Positions 24,027 through 34,835 of a DNA stretch of 64,000 bases are shown in pieces. The DNA lies in contig NC_086377.1 in assembly GCF_036588685.1 (NCBI RefSeq), positions 66,769,233 to 66,833,232 on the forward strand, in the 5' to 3' direction. The first letter of the stretch is position 1. Every line of letters begins with the position of its first letter. A program made the position numbers and the translations under genes. The notes beneath the pieces were generated by a model. The model was not told the origin of the DNA. It worked only from the letters and a program-made list of their open reading frames with translations, and ran no database searches. The DNA is from Mytilus trossulus (taxonomy: Eukaryota > Mollusca > Bivalvia > Mytilida > Mytilidae).

Positions 24027-25345
24027 GAACATCAGTTGTTCGACCTGTTAGTCAAATGCGTTTTGTTTAAATATACTTTTTCACTTTTTTGGTCTTTTGG
24101 AAAATGTTGTTTGTGCTGTTTTTAGACCCTTCTACAACGAAATTTGTTTGACATGCACACGTATAAAAATTGCGGTTTTTATCCAACGCAATCATAGGTT
24201 TGAACGTAGTTTTCAATTTAGACTCGTTTATATTTTTTTGTTTGGGCATGTATCATGTTTTCCCTCCGGTTTATATGATCCGTTCATCCTATATATTGTC
24301 TCTTAAAATTCAAGAGTCAATCTTAAATTGAGAGTAAATTATATGGCCTTCCAAATACCATTTCGATCCCTAACATCACTTAAGAGACATATATTGTCGA
24401 AATCTAGATCTGGTGTACTAAAGAAATGTTGACACCGAATGTGTGTGGCAATACATCGTAGCCACAAGTTTACAAAAAAAAAATTTCTGTGACGTATCAA
24501 ATTTATATTCAGATCCAGTTAGTTACATCTTGTGATCAATTGTATTTGGCAATCGTCAATGGCAGTCAGCAGGGTTAAAGAACATCAGTTGTTCGACCTG
24601 TTAGTCAAATGCGTTTTGTTTAAATATACTTTTTCACTTTTTTGGTCTTTTGGAAAATGTTGTTTGTGCTGTTTTTAGACCCTTCTACAACGAAATTTGT
24701 TTGACATGCACACGTATAAAAATTGCGGTTTTTATCCAACGCAATCATAGGTTTGAACGTAGTTTTCAATTTAGACTCGTTTATATTTTTTTGTTTGGGC
24801 ATGTATCATGTTTTCCCTCCGGTTTATATGATCCGTTCATCCTATATATTGTCTCTTAAAATTCAAGAGTCAATCTTAAATTGAGAGTAAATTATATGGC
24901 CTTCCAAATACCATTTCGATCCCTAACATCACTTAAGAGACATATATTGTCGAAATCTAGATCTGGTGTACTAAAGAAATGTTGACACCGAATGTGTGTG
25001 GCAATACATCGTAGCCACAAGTTTACAAAAAAAAAATTTCTGTGACGTATCAAATTTATATTCAGATCCAGTTAGTTACATCTTGTGATCAATTGTATTT
25101 GGCAATCGTCAATGGCAGTCAGCAGGGTTAAAGAACATCAGTTGTTCGACCTGTTAGTCAAATGCGTTTTGTTTAAATATACTTTTTCACTTTTTTGGTC
25201 TTTTGGAAAATGTTGTTTGTGCTGTTTTTAGACCCTTCTACAACGAAATTTGTTTGACATGCACACGTATAAAAATTGCGGTTTTTATCCAACGCAATCA
25301 TAGGTTTGAACGTAGTTTTCAATTTAGACTCGTTTATATATATAT
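24027..25345. repeat. 553-bp tandem array, about 2.4 copies
   Basis: The phrase gaacatcagttgttcgacct occurs at about 24027, 24580 and 25133, each 553 bases from the last. Copies 1 and 2 carry identical open frames on both strands at the same offset (24067 and 24620 on the minus strand; 24097 and 24650 on the plus strand), so they are essentially identical over that length. The third copy stops near 25335 in a TA microsatellite. I recognise no coding content; equal frames reflect recent copying. Confidence 0.93.
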
Positions 25346-25357
25346 ATATATATATAA
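25333..25357. repeat. TA microsatellite
   Basis: Pure alternating TA run at the junction between the 553-bp array and the 441-bp duplication that follows. Confidence 0.9.
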
Positions 25358-26195
25358 ACGACTCTTCTAAACATCAACCCAACAATGTTAGATCTGTAAA
25401 TTTGCTTTCGCAAATTTTTGGTTCTTCCCTCGCCGGGATTCGATACCCATGCTACTGTGATATCGTGACACCAAATCGCCTGCACTGCAGCCGTCCCGCT
25501 AGACCACACGACCACCTGGGCTCTCAAAAAAAGAGCTTTCGGTGGCCATATGTTACCTTTCCACGTCAGTTTTAATAACGGCGTACTACAGTACATGATA
25601 TATTAGGCATGAAGATGTTATGGTTACAGATCAGCTAAATTATCTATAGTAAAGGATCCTACAAATTAATGTAAGATACAGTCACAGAAAATAATTATAT
25701 TCATAAGTACGTCTGAGTCAGTGACAACCCTACAACAGATGTATCCATCGGATCGCCATCACTGATGGTGATAAATGGCTGTGTACATAATGTATATACA
25801 ACTCGTCTAAACATCAACCCAACAATGTTAGATCTGTTAATTTGCTTTCGCAAATTTTTGGTTCTTCCCTCGCCGGGATTCGAATCCATGCTACTGTGAT
25901 ATCGTGACACGAAATCGCCTGCACTGCAGCCGTCCCGCTAGACCACACGACCACCTGGGCTCTCAAAAAAAGAGCTTTCGCTGGCCATGTGTTACCTTTC
26001 CACGTCAGTTTTAATCTAGCGGCGTACTACAGTACATGATATATAAGGCATGAAGATGTTATTGTTACAGATCAGCTAAATTATCTATAGTAAAGGATCC
26101 TACAAATTAATGTAAGATACAGTCACAGAAAATATTTATATTCATAAGTACGTCTGAGTCAGTGACAACCTTACAACAGATGTATCCATCGGATC
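25358..26195 (-). repeat. 441-bp tandem duplication carrying a tRNA-derived SINE
   Basis: Two units start near 25358 and 25799 with 'tctaaacatcaacccaacaa' and share the same tail up to 'tgtatccatcggatc'. Within each, read on the minus strand, lies a tRNA-like head (about 25431-25521 and 25871-25960). It has an A-box-like TGGTCTAGCGGG and a B-box-like GATTCGAATCC. These are internal RNA polymerase III promoter elements, so the unit is a SINE or a tRNA-derived repeat rather than a true tRNA gene. The first unit has an extra base inside the B box. The long open frames here are by-products. Confidence 0.75.
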
Positions 26196-26314
26196 ACATA
26201 TATATCTAGCATGCATTGTGAATTTATTTATTTATGCATTTGGTTATCAAACAATAATCAGCAGGCTACACAAAAGCTTTTTTAGAGGAGATGAATGTAT
26301 TGTACAAACAGAAA

Positions 26315-26535
26315 ATACCGTATAACAGTTTTTTTCGCGGGTGTAAAATTTTGCAATTTTCATTGAATAAGGTATACGAAATATTTTGGCGGTTATGATT
26401 TTGGCGGATTCAAAATATTTATCAATACCTTAGCATGTTCCGTTCTAAATTGGCAGAATTAATTTTGGTGATTTTGTTCTATTCGCAAAATTAAGCGAAA
26501 ATTTACACCCCGTTAAATAAACAGCTATACGGTAT
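26315..26535. mobile_element. MITE with terminal inverted repeats
   Basis: The left end reads ataccgtataacag, then cgggtgtaaaatttt. The right end read in reverse is ataccgtatagctg, then gggtgtaaattttcg. The 221-bp element is non-coding. A truncated relative lies at 12993-13160. No unambiguous target duplication was seen beyond AT-rich flanks. Confidence 0.82.
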
Positions 26536-27059
26536 TCAAAACACAATTAAGTCTATTGATAAACAGTATATATGCGAGTCATAACAGCCATTTCGCCATC
26601 GTATAAACGTAATAATTATGAATGTAAGCCGGACTTTCCTCTTAGACAACAAATGAGTTTGCAACACTAAGGCTGGTCTCAATCGACTGAATGTTCCAAT
26701 CATTATAGACTACAACAAAAACACACCTGGTCTAAATAGGAGACAATCACTCGGAATAGATTTTGGATAAGAAAATTAAGATAAAAAATATAGATGAAAA
26801 ATAGGAAAACAAAAATTTAAAACTTTGCACCAAATGGGATGAATTAAATGGTTCAGTGCTATGCATACTTAAATGTCTCTGTTGACAATTTTTAACTTCG
26901 TTCTCTGAAATTTTACATTTATATTACTTCATATCGCAGATTGCTATCCATTTTGAATGTAAACATACTCAGCATCAGCCTCTCATGTAATTAATAAACT
27001 TTTAAACTTGAAACATGTTAAAACATTGTCTAACTTTACGTCTAGCAGTGCTACACAAT
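26536..27059. other. No gene recognised
   Basis: AT-rich spacer, no assigned feature. Confidence 0.5.
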
Positions 27060-27160
27060 TTCGATTTAGCTCATTGCTGAAGGTCGTACGGTGACCTATA
27101 TTTGCTAATGTCTGTGTCATTTGGTCTTCTATTGAGATTTGTCTCATTGGAAAAAATACA
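27060..27160 (-). repeat. Dispersed repeat family 2 fragment
   Basis: Has 'gctcattgctgaaggtcgta' and 'cggtgacctatat', matching the reversed copy at 33975-34120 and the forward copy at 44262-44635. Confidence 0.75.
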
Positions 27161-27904
27161 AAATCTTCTTATTTCTATATTCATTACGGATGTAGGGTAT
27201 ATAGATATCTAGCCTCTATAATAATCACTTAAACTTGGTCAACTTTAAAAATGTAGAATTATACCAGTTCTTATCGTACAGTGCATGTATTTGATAATGT
27301 ATGTCTCAGCAGTCTATGTTGTTATAATTAACTTTCCCCTGCTGTAAAATTTTGAAATTGTACCAGCTCATTTCCAAAAGGATTGTTCTATTGGGAGGCA
27401 TATCTATGCAGTCTCTGTTTTGAATACGTAAACTGTGTAAAATCATACAAGCGTGACTCGTGTTTGAATTAGTATAACGTTAAAGATTGTTTTAGTTATA
27501 TCAGAATAGGTTGATATGTTTCGTTTCATGCCGTAATCATACCGATAAATGATGCATGTTATCCGAAATATTTATAAATGCTTGTATGAACTGTTTCCTT
27601 TTCACTTCATTAAAGGAGCATGTGACAGTCACTGATAAAAGACGAATCTGGATACATGATCTTTCTTTGTATTGTTATTGTCTCTTAACATGTTTAAATA
27701 ATTTTGAGTAGATTCTTAGATGATAACTTTGAGGCTGAGTTTTCTTAGACGATAACTGTTTGTCTATTTTTTTTATTAGTTGTTATGTCCTTAATGCCTA
27801 TCTGACATGTCTGATGAGTCAAAACTTTTCAATAAATTCAACTGATGCTAACATGTTGTGTGTTTAATGCTATGACATCACTGCCACACGTTGTTGATAT
27901 AATA
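27161..27904. other. No gene recognised
   Basis: AT-rich spacer, no assigned feature. Confidence 0.5.
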
Positions 27905-27990
27905 AAAAAAAAAGTAAAACAACAAATATACCAACCTCCAAGGAAAATTCAAAACGAAAGCCCCTTCACAAATGGAAAAATCAACATCTC
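27905..27990 (+). repeat. Dispersed repeat family 5 fragment
   Basis: Has 'aaggaaaattcaaaacgaaag' in family context after a run of A and 'aagtaaaacaacaaatata'. Diverged copy. Confidence 0.55.
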
Positions 27991-28659
27991 ATAAAGGTCC
28001 CTACCATGTTTTAACCCACCACATTGGGTATGACGTTTGAAAACTATATTTCATTTGTTGTCAACAGTCAATTTCTTCATATTTGTTTTTTGTTTTGTTT
28101 TTTGTTTTGTAAATGAAGCAGGTCGTTTCATTTTCATCGTACAACCCGTTTCAGTCTTATATAATTCCTTGGTCTTATAAAGTAAGGCGACACAGATAAA
28201 CCGAAGTTCACATTTTTATGTTTATTCGTGTTCAAAGCGAAACTGAGATTGCATTAAGCATTTCAAACTAAGCACACATTTCAACGTCGTGAAACTAGAT
28301 TGAATTGAAGTATTTGTTCGTTCGCAGAAACGCTTTTTAAAGATTACTGATCATGATCTTCAAATAGTTGCACTTCATAATTTATCAATTAATTTTCTCA
28401 TTCAGTTTTCATTAATATCATTACTTTTATCTCTCATGAGGGTGACACTGTAACATCTTTAATCTAGTACATGATTGTTTGTTAGATTTTGACGCCGGAT
28501 ATACAGGTATATCTTTGTGGATATCAAGTTGCATTTCTGTAGAGGGGTATTTAAATGCAGTATATATGACCTATCTGATTGGCCATGACAGCGGTATTAT
28601 GACAATAAACTATAGCTATAGTCAATACACTCATCATTGATCCAATTATTAGAATTGTG
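27991..28659. other. No gene recognised
   Basis: Contains a short ttttgtttt-type simple repeat near 28085-28110 and nothing else that I can assign. Confidence 0.45.
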
Positions 28660-28760
28660 TCCTCCAGACATCCAGATGTGCGTTTCGTATACAAACGAAT
28701 GATCAATGACGTTACAATAAAACAAAGTTTGAAAGGCCAAATGAAGAAATGTGAAGGATA
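28660..28760 (+). repeat. Dispersed repeat family 3 fragment
   Basis: Degenerate version of the 'gcgtttcgtctacaaaagac' and 'agtttaaaaggccaaat' phrases seen at 58150-58270 and 60360-60500. Confidence 0.6.
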
Positions 28761-29694
28761 AACTTAATTTTTTTAGTATTCTGACCCCAATGTTATTGTT
28801 TTTGTTCACTATATTGATTATATTCCAATATTCAAAGTATGAGGCAGATGCCGGCTTGATATATGACTATTAACTAAAGAAGAACACAAACACAGTGTAA
28901 ATGCCATATTTTTGGTTTTTATTTATTCACTCATAGTTATTTACAAAAATGTACTACATGTACTACTGATATAACATTTGACAGGTTAACTACCGACATA
29001 TTTTATGGTTTGTTTCTTTATTCAAATTTGTTTAATATGGGCACTATATTCCGATTAAGGTATACAACTTTTCTTACGTATGTATACTCTTCATAATGCA
29101 AACAACCTAGTTTAAGGAATAAAACCAGTCAAATGGTCACTCATTCTGACCAAATAGAAAAACTACTCAATGTGAAATTAAAACCAAAACACACAAAAAC
29201 ACACAAATAGGCAACAAAACCAAAATTCAAAATGTATAAGTAACACTCAGACAAATTTATGTTACACAAGAATGATAAAAATAGTATATTATGGTCTGAT
29301 TTTGTTGTATCAGGAGTATTATAAATTATATTTTACAATTGAATCCTCTTTGAAATTTTACATTGAGATAGAACTATTTTGGCTTACAGTATTTCTGTCT
29401 AATTTAATTATTCTTTTGACACAGAAAATCATTAACTATTTATAGCTACGTTCTTACTACCTGGGGGACAGATTCTAAACAATTTTGCTTTTGCCGTTGG
29501 AATACGAATATCGTGTATCCTTTTAAATACTCCAAACACAGCAGGTTCAAAGTGTATTTTTCTAAGCTAAAATCATTAAATATGCCCTCCAGTACCTTTA
29601 TCAAATTAACATAAACAGCAGACTTTGGTACTTGGCGGCATCATAAATTTATAGATTTGGTTATCAGGATGGATTGTTTGATACTTGCATAATT
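28761..29694. other. No gene recognised
   Basis: AT-rich spacer with a short acacaaaaacacacaaa low-complexity patch near 29190. Confidence 0.45.
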
Positions 29695-29830
29695 ATTCAT
29701 CAAAGGTACCAGGCCTATTAGCAGACTTATCAGTGACGCTCAGATCAAAATAGTTAGACAACATAACAAGTACAAAGTTGAAGAACACTGGTGATAATAA
29801 ATTCCAAAAAGTTGTTTATAAATGACTGCA
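29695..29830 (+). repeat. Dispersed repeat family 3 fragment
   Basis: Carries 'atcaaaggtaccaggc', 'tatcagtgacgctcagatca' and 'caaaaagttg', matching 61730-61910 in order. Confidence 0.7.
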
Positions 29831-30394
29831 ATATTGGTACAAATGATTTAAACATTGTGTTTGTTTTAATGAAGAGTTCCAAAATTAATTTCTATACTTA
29901 AAATACTGAAATGACACTAAAAACAATAGTTTATATATCTAAGAATGATTCGTATAACAAAGTATGTTTCACATATCAATAAACATTCATCATATGTGTA
30001 TGTCATATTAGAAAATACATTGTAGTTATATTCTTGCATCATACATGTCATGAATAAGTTAAATTTTGTCACTTTTAATTATTTAAATGATGAGACTTAC
30101 ATATTTTTAAAGAACACATCATCAAAACATACCAAATTAATCCTATTACTCCTGATAAAGCAGATATAACATATATAATGACACAACACAGCCGATATAT
30201 ATTGTAAATGTTGTTACTCTTTTATACCTGCTATGAAACAGAAAATATGAAACTAACACGCATTTTGATATATCCAAATCAGCCAAAGCACTTCTATATA
30301 GTATTATATAATCGTAGGATTTGCAATAAACAACATTTATAGCAAGTCATTATAAATCCCTAACACTGTCCACTGGTTACTTATTACATGAATA
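29831..30394. other. No gene recognised
   Basis: AT-rich spacer, no assigned feature. Confidence 0.5.
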
Positions 30395-30495
30395 TACATT
30401 GAAGACCTGTTGGTGACCTTCTGCTGTTGTCTGCTCTATGGTCGGGTTGTTGTCCCTTTGTCACATTCCTCATTTCCATTCTCAATTTTACAATT
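30395..30495 (-). repeat. Dispersed repeat family 1 fragment
   Basis: Reversed 5' end of family 1: 'tggtgaccttctgctgttgt' and 'tcggg' followed by the cacattcctcatttcca phrase. Confidence 0.8.
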
Positions 30496-31235
30496 CATTA
30501 ATTTTGTCATTAAAAAAAAGTTATCCGCCATCAAACACTCTTGACGGAAACCGGCTAAACATTTTTGTATAAGTGAGATTTTCAATGAAAAATAAAACCT
30601 TCATCAGAGTTGATGAAGGTAATTGATAGAGGAACACCATTTCAATTTGGTAACGAGGACATTATACTGAGTACATGAACAACTTATTTTGTATTCCTAT
30701 TCGTCAAATTTTTATTTTTATTTTCGTAAGGTAACAGAATCAACTTTAATTTAATTAATTCATACTGTTTATAAAGTGAGAAACTGTAATGCAGAACTAG
30801 AATCTGCCAAGTTAGAAAAATACATTAGGAATGACACTCGGATATGAGATATGACAACTTTGATATACGACGTTCGTACAGTTTTCTGAATTTTCTATTG
30901 GTAAACGTGCAATAACTTTGAAAAAGTGTTGTTGTCAGTTATTTAGTGCATTTTAGGTCTATTGTAAAAATGTAAAAAAAGAAACGAGAGATTTAATACA
31001 CAATAGTTTGGTTTGTGGAATTATTTGGGTTCTCTACTTCTTGTTGTAAAGATTAAACACTCAATACAATCCACATTTCATTTGAAGCTAGTTAATTTAC
31101 ATGGCTCTATATAGCTAAAACTCAGGAACTCCTTCAATTATATACAAAATTAAATTCGATACATGTTTGTAATTTTGTTCAAGCAAGATAACAATGTAGT
31201 CATGTTAGTTGTACATAGTAATATATATGCAAAAG
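30496..31235. other. 3' flank of gene B
   Basis: Downstream of the minus-strand Mab-21/MYND gene B. No AATAAA at normal spacing was picked out on the minus strand. Confidence 0.4.
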
Positions 31236-34200
31236 TCAAACAGTATGGTACTTGCTCACTTCTTTACAAACAGCTTCATGAATCTTCCTGTTTATTTCTT
31301 GACATTTTTCGGAACAATATGTGGCTGTTTTGCATTTGCTACATGTTTTAAGGTTTATATTACTATACAAAAAACACTGAGAGCAGAAATTGAACCTGGA
31401 TAACTTTCTGGTGAACCACGTGTTGTACAATATAACCAACGCATGCAAGTTTGCTGCATTTGATTGGTTATTTTTATAATTAATTTCACTGTTATTAACC
31501 TTCAAATATGCTATCAAATAACGCAACGGATTCCATGACATTGTTAATTTTTCTAGCGCTAAAGGTGTAAACCCAGCAGTGAAGTAACTCCAAGCCAACA
31601 GATTATAGGCTACTTCAGGATGTCTAACATTTCTTAAATCTTTAATTTGGAAAATATTATGTATATCGTTCGCGGACAAATTGACCCCACTAAATTTCAG
31701 TTTTATTAAGAATTTGAGCAGACAATAGTAAATATTCCTATCAACAACAGCTCCATAACTCCAAGGCGTTTTAGGAACTTCTCTTTCGCTTTTCGTTAAT
31801 GAAATAGTAGAGTACTTGAACACTTCAAACTTTACAGCGTCAGGAATAATTGGTAGTTCAGTTGGCATAAACGAAACACATGAAGATTTACTTAATTGTG
31901 AAATGCCAATGCTATTTACAGCCATCGGAGATATTTCAGCGTAAATACTATCATAACTATGGCCAATACAGTGAGACCGACTATTTTTTATTGTTTCTTC
32001 GTCGAGTTGATCTAAAAACCATTCGCAATCTTTATAACAACCAAGAGCGTACAACACAGATACAAACTTCAGATATCCAGTTATTCCACCTTTCATGAAA
32101 TATGTGTAAGATCCTAACAAAAGGAAATTACGACCCAGAATATTTGGTTGATAAATACACATTGCAGAAATATTACTAGCCAAGCTCATGTAGATGAAGG
32201 GTTTTAAGATGGATAGAGAAAATCGTGTTTCTTCTGTTGTGTGCTCAGTAATATGTTTTTTTTGTTGAATACGATCTAACATAAGCCAAAGAAGTTCTAT
32301 TAAATTTGTGCGTTTTTCATAGGTTAGATATAGACAGAATTCACACATTGCAGCTTCGACAATTCGTATGTTCAGCTTGCATATTACGTTTTTATATGCA
32401 TTAATGCTATCTATCCGAAGACTTTGAAACAGTTCGGGCGACCTCCGTGCTTCGAAATATTCCCACATATTGTCAGATTTTATATGCCTCAAAAAACTCC
32501 ATCCGTCACGTAAAAGTATAACTAATTTGTTTTCTGACAATGTTCTCAAATCGTGAGGCAACTTTCCTTCAAACATATTTTCACTGAGAATAAAGTAGTT
32601 AGGGCAGAAACCTTGTCTAACCCAATCTAACATTCGCCTAATACACAGCTTAACACATTGAAAAAGATTTTCTTGTCGCCAAACATCCAAATTATTCTCT
32701 TCTATCACATAAAATAAACATGTCTTCCAATGGTATGAACTTATACATTCCACATTAATAATATCACGATTAAACATTTTAAGAACAACATAACATTTAA
32801 ATTGGACATCTGTAAGATCGAATATTAGTTTCCGTTCTTGTAATGAGAGAGATATTCTCCATTCGAAATTTTGTTCGATAGACAAAACGTGACCTTTTCT
32901 CACAAGAAAATACCCAAGCGATTTCAGCTCATTGATCACATCTTTTGTTAACCATCCATTGCATCTTTGTCTGGTCAGCCATTCATTTGCCTCTACAGGC
33001 CACTGTTTGGACCTGTAACATGTGACTACATCAATACTTATACCATTATAATTTCCAATGGTTGCAGCAGGCTTGTTCTTGGGTCTTGGCATGTACGGTT
33101 GTTTATCTTTATGTTCACCTATAATCTCAGTCAGAAGTATTCGCTTACAATCATCAATTTCAAACAAACCTTTAAAATGACTGTCATAAAAAGACAAATT
33201 GGTAATTGTGCCAGGTTTTTTTCCCCTTACGATTTGTAATTTAACATACCCAGCAGGTGTATGAAGATCTCTTATGATTAATAAGGAATATCGGTTTAGA
33301 ACAGCTTTTGATATGTCCTCGATGACACTAACATTGTCATCACACCAAATAACATCAAAGTCAGTCTTAACACCTGTCAAAATAATAAATATGATTGTAA
33401 TACATTCTTAAACCTGTGAACTCAACCTCAAGTGTTTTTGAAAATACCTATAGATTAACACTTACACTTAATCAGTCACCGGGATATTTTTATTTTTTAT
33501 TTTTATATCGAAAAGAAGTACAGTATCTATCTGAACTCCTAGCATAAGGTAAAAAAAACGAACTCCAATGAATATTAAAAAATGAAAGTCCCTTATCAAA
33601 AGGCTAAAATCAAATGTTCAAACATATTACACAAATGGAAAACAACTGTCATGCTCTCAACTTGGTGCATGTATTTCTATATTTCGACAATGGTGGATAA
33701 AACCTGGATGTACTTGCAGCTAGTTAAATCTCCCACCTGTAGAATAACATTGTATATGGGTTGCACTTATAATAGAATGAATTGTTGTCTTGTATGGCCC
33801 TATAGAACATAGGAATAAGGTTTGTAATTATATCAAAGAAACCAAATCATATTTAATGTAATATATGATATTCGCATGTCTAACCACCGTGTCGATACTA
33901 TTGTTAATCGCTGATGTGTTGACCGGCATTATCATTGACATTGTCATTTTCTCGTTTTAATTGTTTTACATTGTCTTATCGGGGCCTTTTATAGCTGACT
34001 ATGCAGTATGGGCTTTGCTCATTGTTGAAGGTCGTACGGTGACCTATAGGTGTTAATGTTTGAGTCATTTTGGTCTTTTGTGGATAGTTATCTCATTGGC
34101 AATCATACCACATCTTCTTTTTTATATATTAATAAATTTACTGATTATAAAACTGATCAGTTTTCGAAAAACAAAAGAATGTTTACCTGGTGTTAATGTA

Positions 34201-34369
34201 CCTTCCCATTTACCGCCAACTTCATAATTGGCCATCTTTTTATTTTCGGATCCAAAAGTACAAATAATCTCAAACGTAATGCCACATTGTTGAATACTCT
34301 TCCTATACTCATCGTTCGCTCCAATACCATCAAGGACTTCGTATAACCAGGCGCTATCCTTTTCATCGT
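31236..34369 (-). CDS. Gene B: Mab-21-type nucleotidyltransferase with C-terminal MYND finger, intact, 5' exon missing
   Basis: Exon 34369-34187 opens after attttcag in phase 1 and ends YEVGGKWEGTLTP before GTAAAC. The last exon, 33373-31236, opens after ttattttgacag and is open for 711 codons, giving at least 772 residues. Counting from the acceptor-side TTG at 33380, which is intronic and not a start, Asp7 and Asp9 (TDFDV) and Asp117 (ISIDVV) fit the three metal-binding acids of this fold. The GS motif reads GG. QWPVEANEWLTR, then EWRISLSLQERKLIF and ISSYHWKTCLFYVIE (about 174-227), are the Mab-21 C-terminal helical hallmark. Residues about 330-640 are helical and TPR-like but unassigned. 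A MYND finger fills 666-705 (CSQC, CSKC, YCSEKC, H, C), with Arg at the usual Trp. The family includes cGAS-like receptors, which make cyclic dinucleotides on binding nucleic acid; MYND fingers bind protein partners. Enzyme activity is not proven. Confidence 0.88.
33535..33660 (+). repeat. Dispersed repeat family 5 fragment in intron of gene B
   Basis: Has 'gaaagtcccttatcaaaagg' and 'acacaaatggaaaacaactg', as in other family 5 copies. It lies in the 813-bp intron 33374-34186 of gene B. Confidence 0.65.
33975..34120 (-). repeat. Dispersed repeat family 2 fragment in intron of gene B
   Basis: Has 'ggggccttttatagctgact', 'atgcagtatgggctttgct' and 'aggtcgtacggtgacctata', the reverse of 44262-44420. 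Confidence 0.85.
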
Positions 34370-34739
34370 CTGAAAATATTTTGGTTGGTCAATGTATAAT
34401 ACAATGGTCATCACCTTAAGTTTGACTTTAAGATACCTTTTATATCAATAAATTGTTTATTCATGAATAGGATGATGCATACATTTTCAATTTTGGTTTT
34501 CAAGCGAGTTCGATGAAACTGTATAAATAAAGTGATAAACAAACTGTTGTGTACAAGCGAAATCAAAACTTAATTGTTACATACTTTACAAATAACACTT
34601 GGAGAGTGACATTTTTTAGGCAAAAATATTTGGACTCGAATTAAGTTCCGATGATTTTTCTCAACATTCTTACATTAATCATAGAAATGTATTCAATGCT
34701 TGTACAAAGGTAGGACTATGACAGTTATTGTCCTTTCGT
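34370..34739. other. Upstream of gene B exon; first exon not found
   Basis: A phase-1 5' exon for gene B is expected at or beyond this stretch on the minus strand, but no candidate was convincing. Confidence 0.35.
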
Positions 34740-34835
34740 TTTTATGTGTTTTTGTCATTTGATTTTGCCATATGATTATGGTCTTTCCGATTGGATTTCC
34801 TCTGAGTTGAGTATTTTTGTGATTTTACTTTTTTT
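34740..34835 (-). repeat. Dispersed repeat family 5 fragment
   Basis: Has 'gattatggtctttccgattgg' in shortened form and 'agtatttttgtgattttac', matching 12290-12370 and 43990-44085. Confidence 0.75.

Noticed and set aside
25431..25521. True tRNA gene
   Set aside because: A and B boxes are present, but the sequence is too long, the B box has an extra base and the unit is duplicated with a long tail, which fits a SINE better.
25276..25596. Open frames of 90-99 codons on both strands
   Set aside because: They cross the TA microsatellite and the SINE head and are artefacts of those repeats.
33374..33380. Apparent start codon of a 714-residue protein in gene B
   Set aside because: The first codon is TTG inside a splice acceptor (tttgacag-type). 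The true coding frame continues from the upstream exon 34187-34369, so this is not a start.
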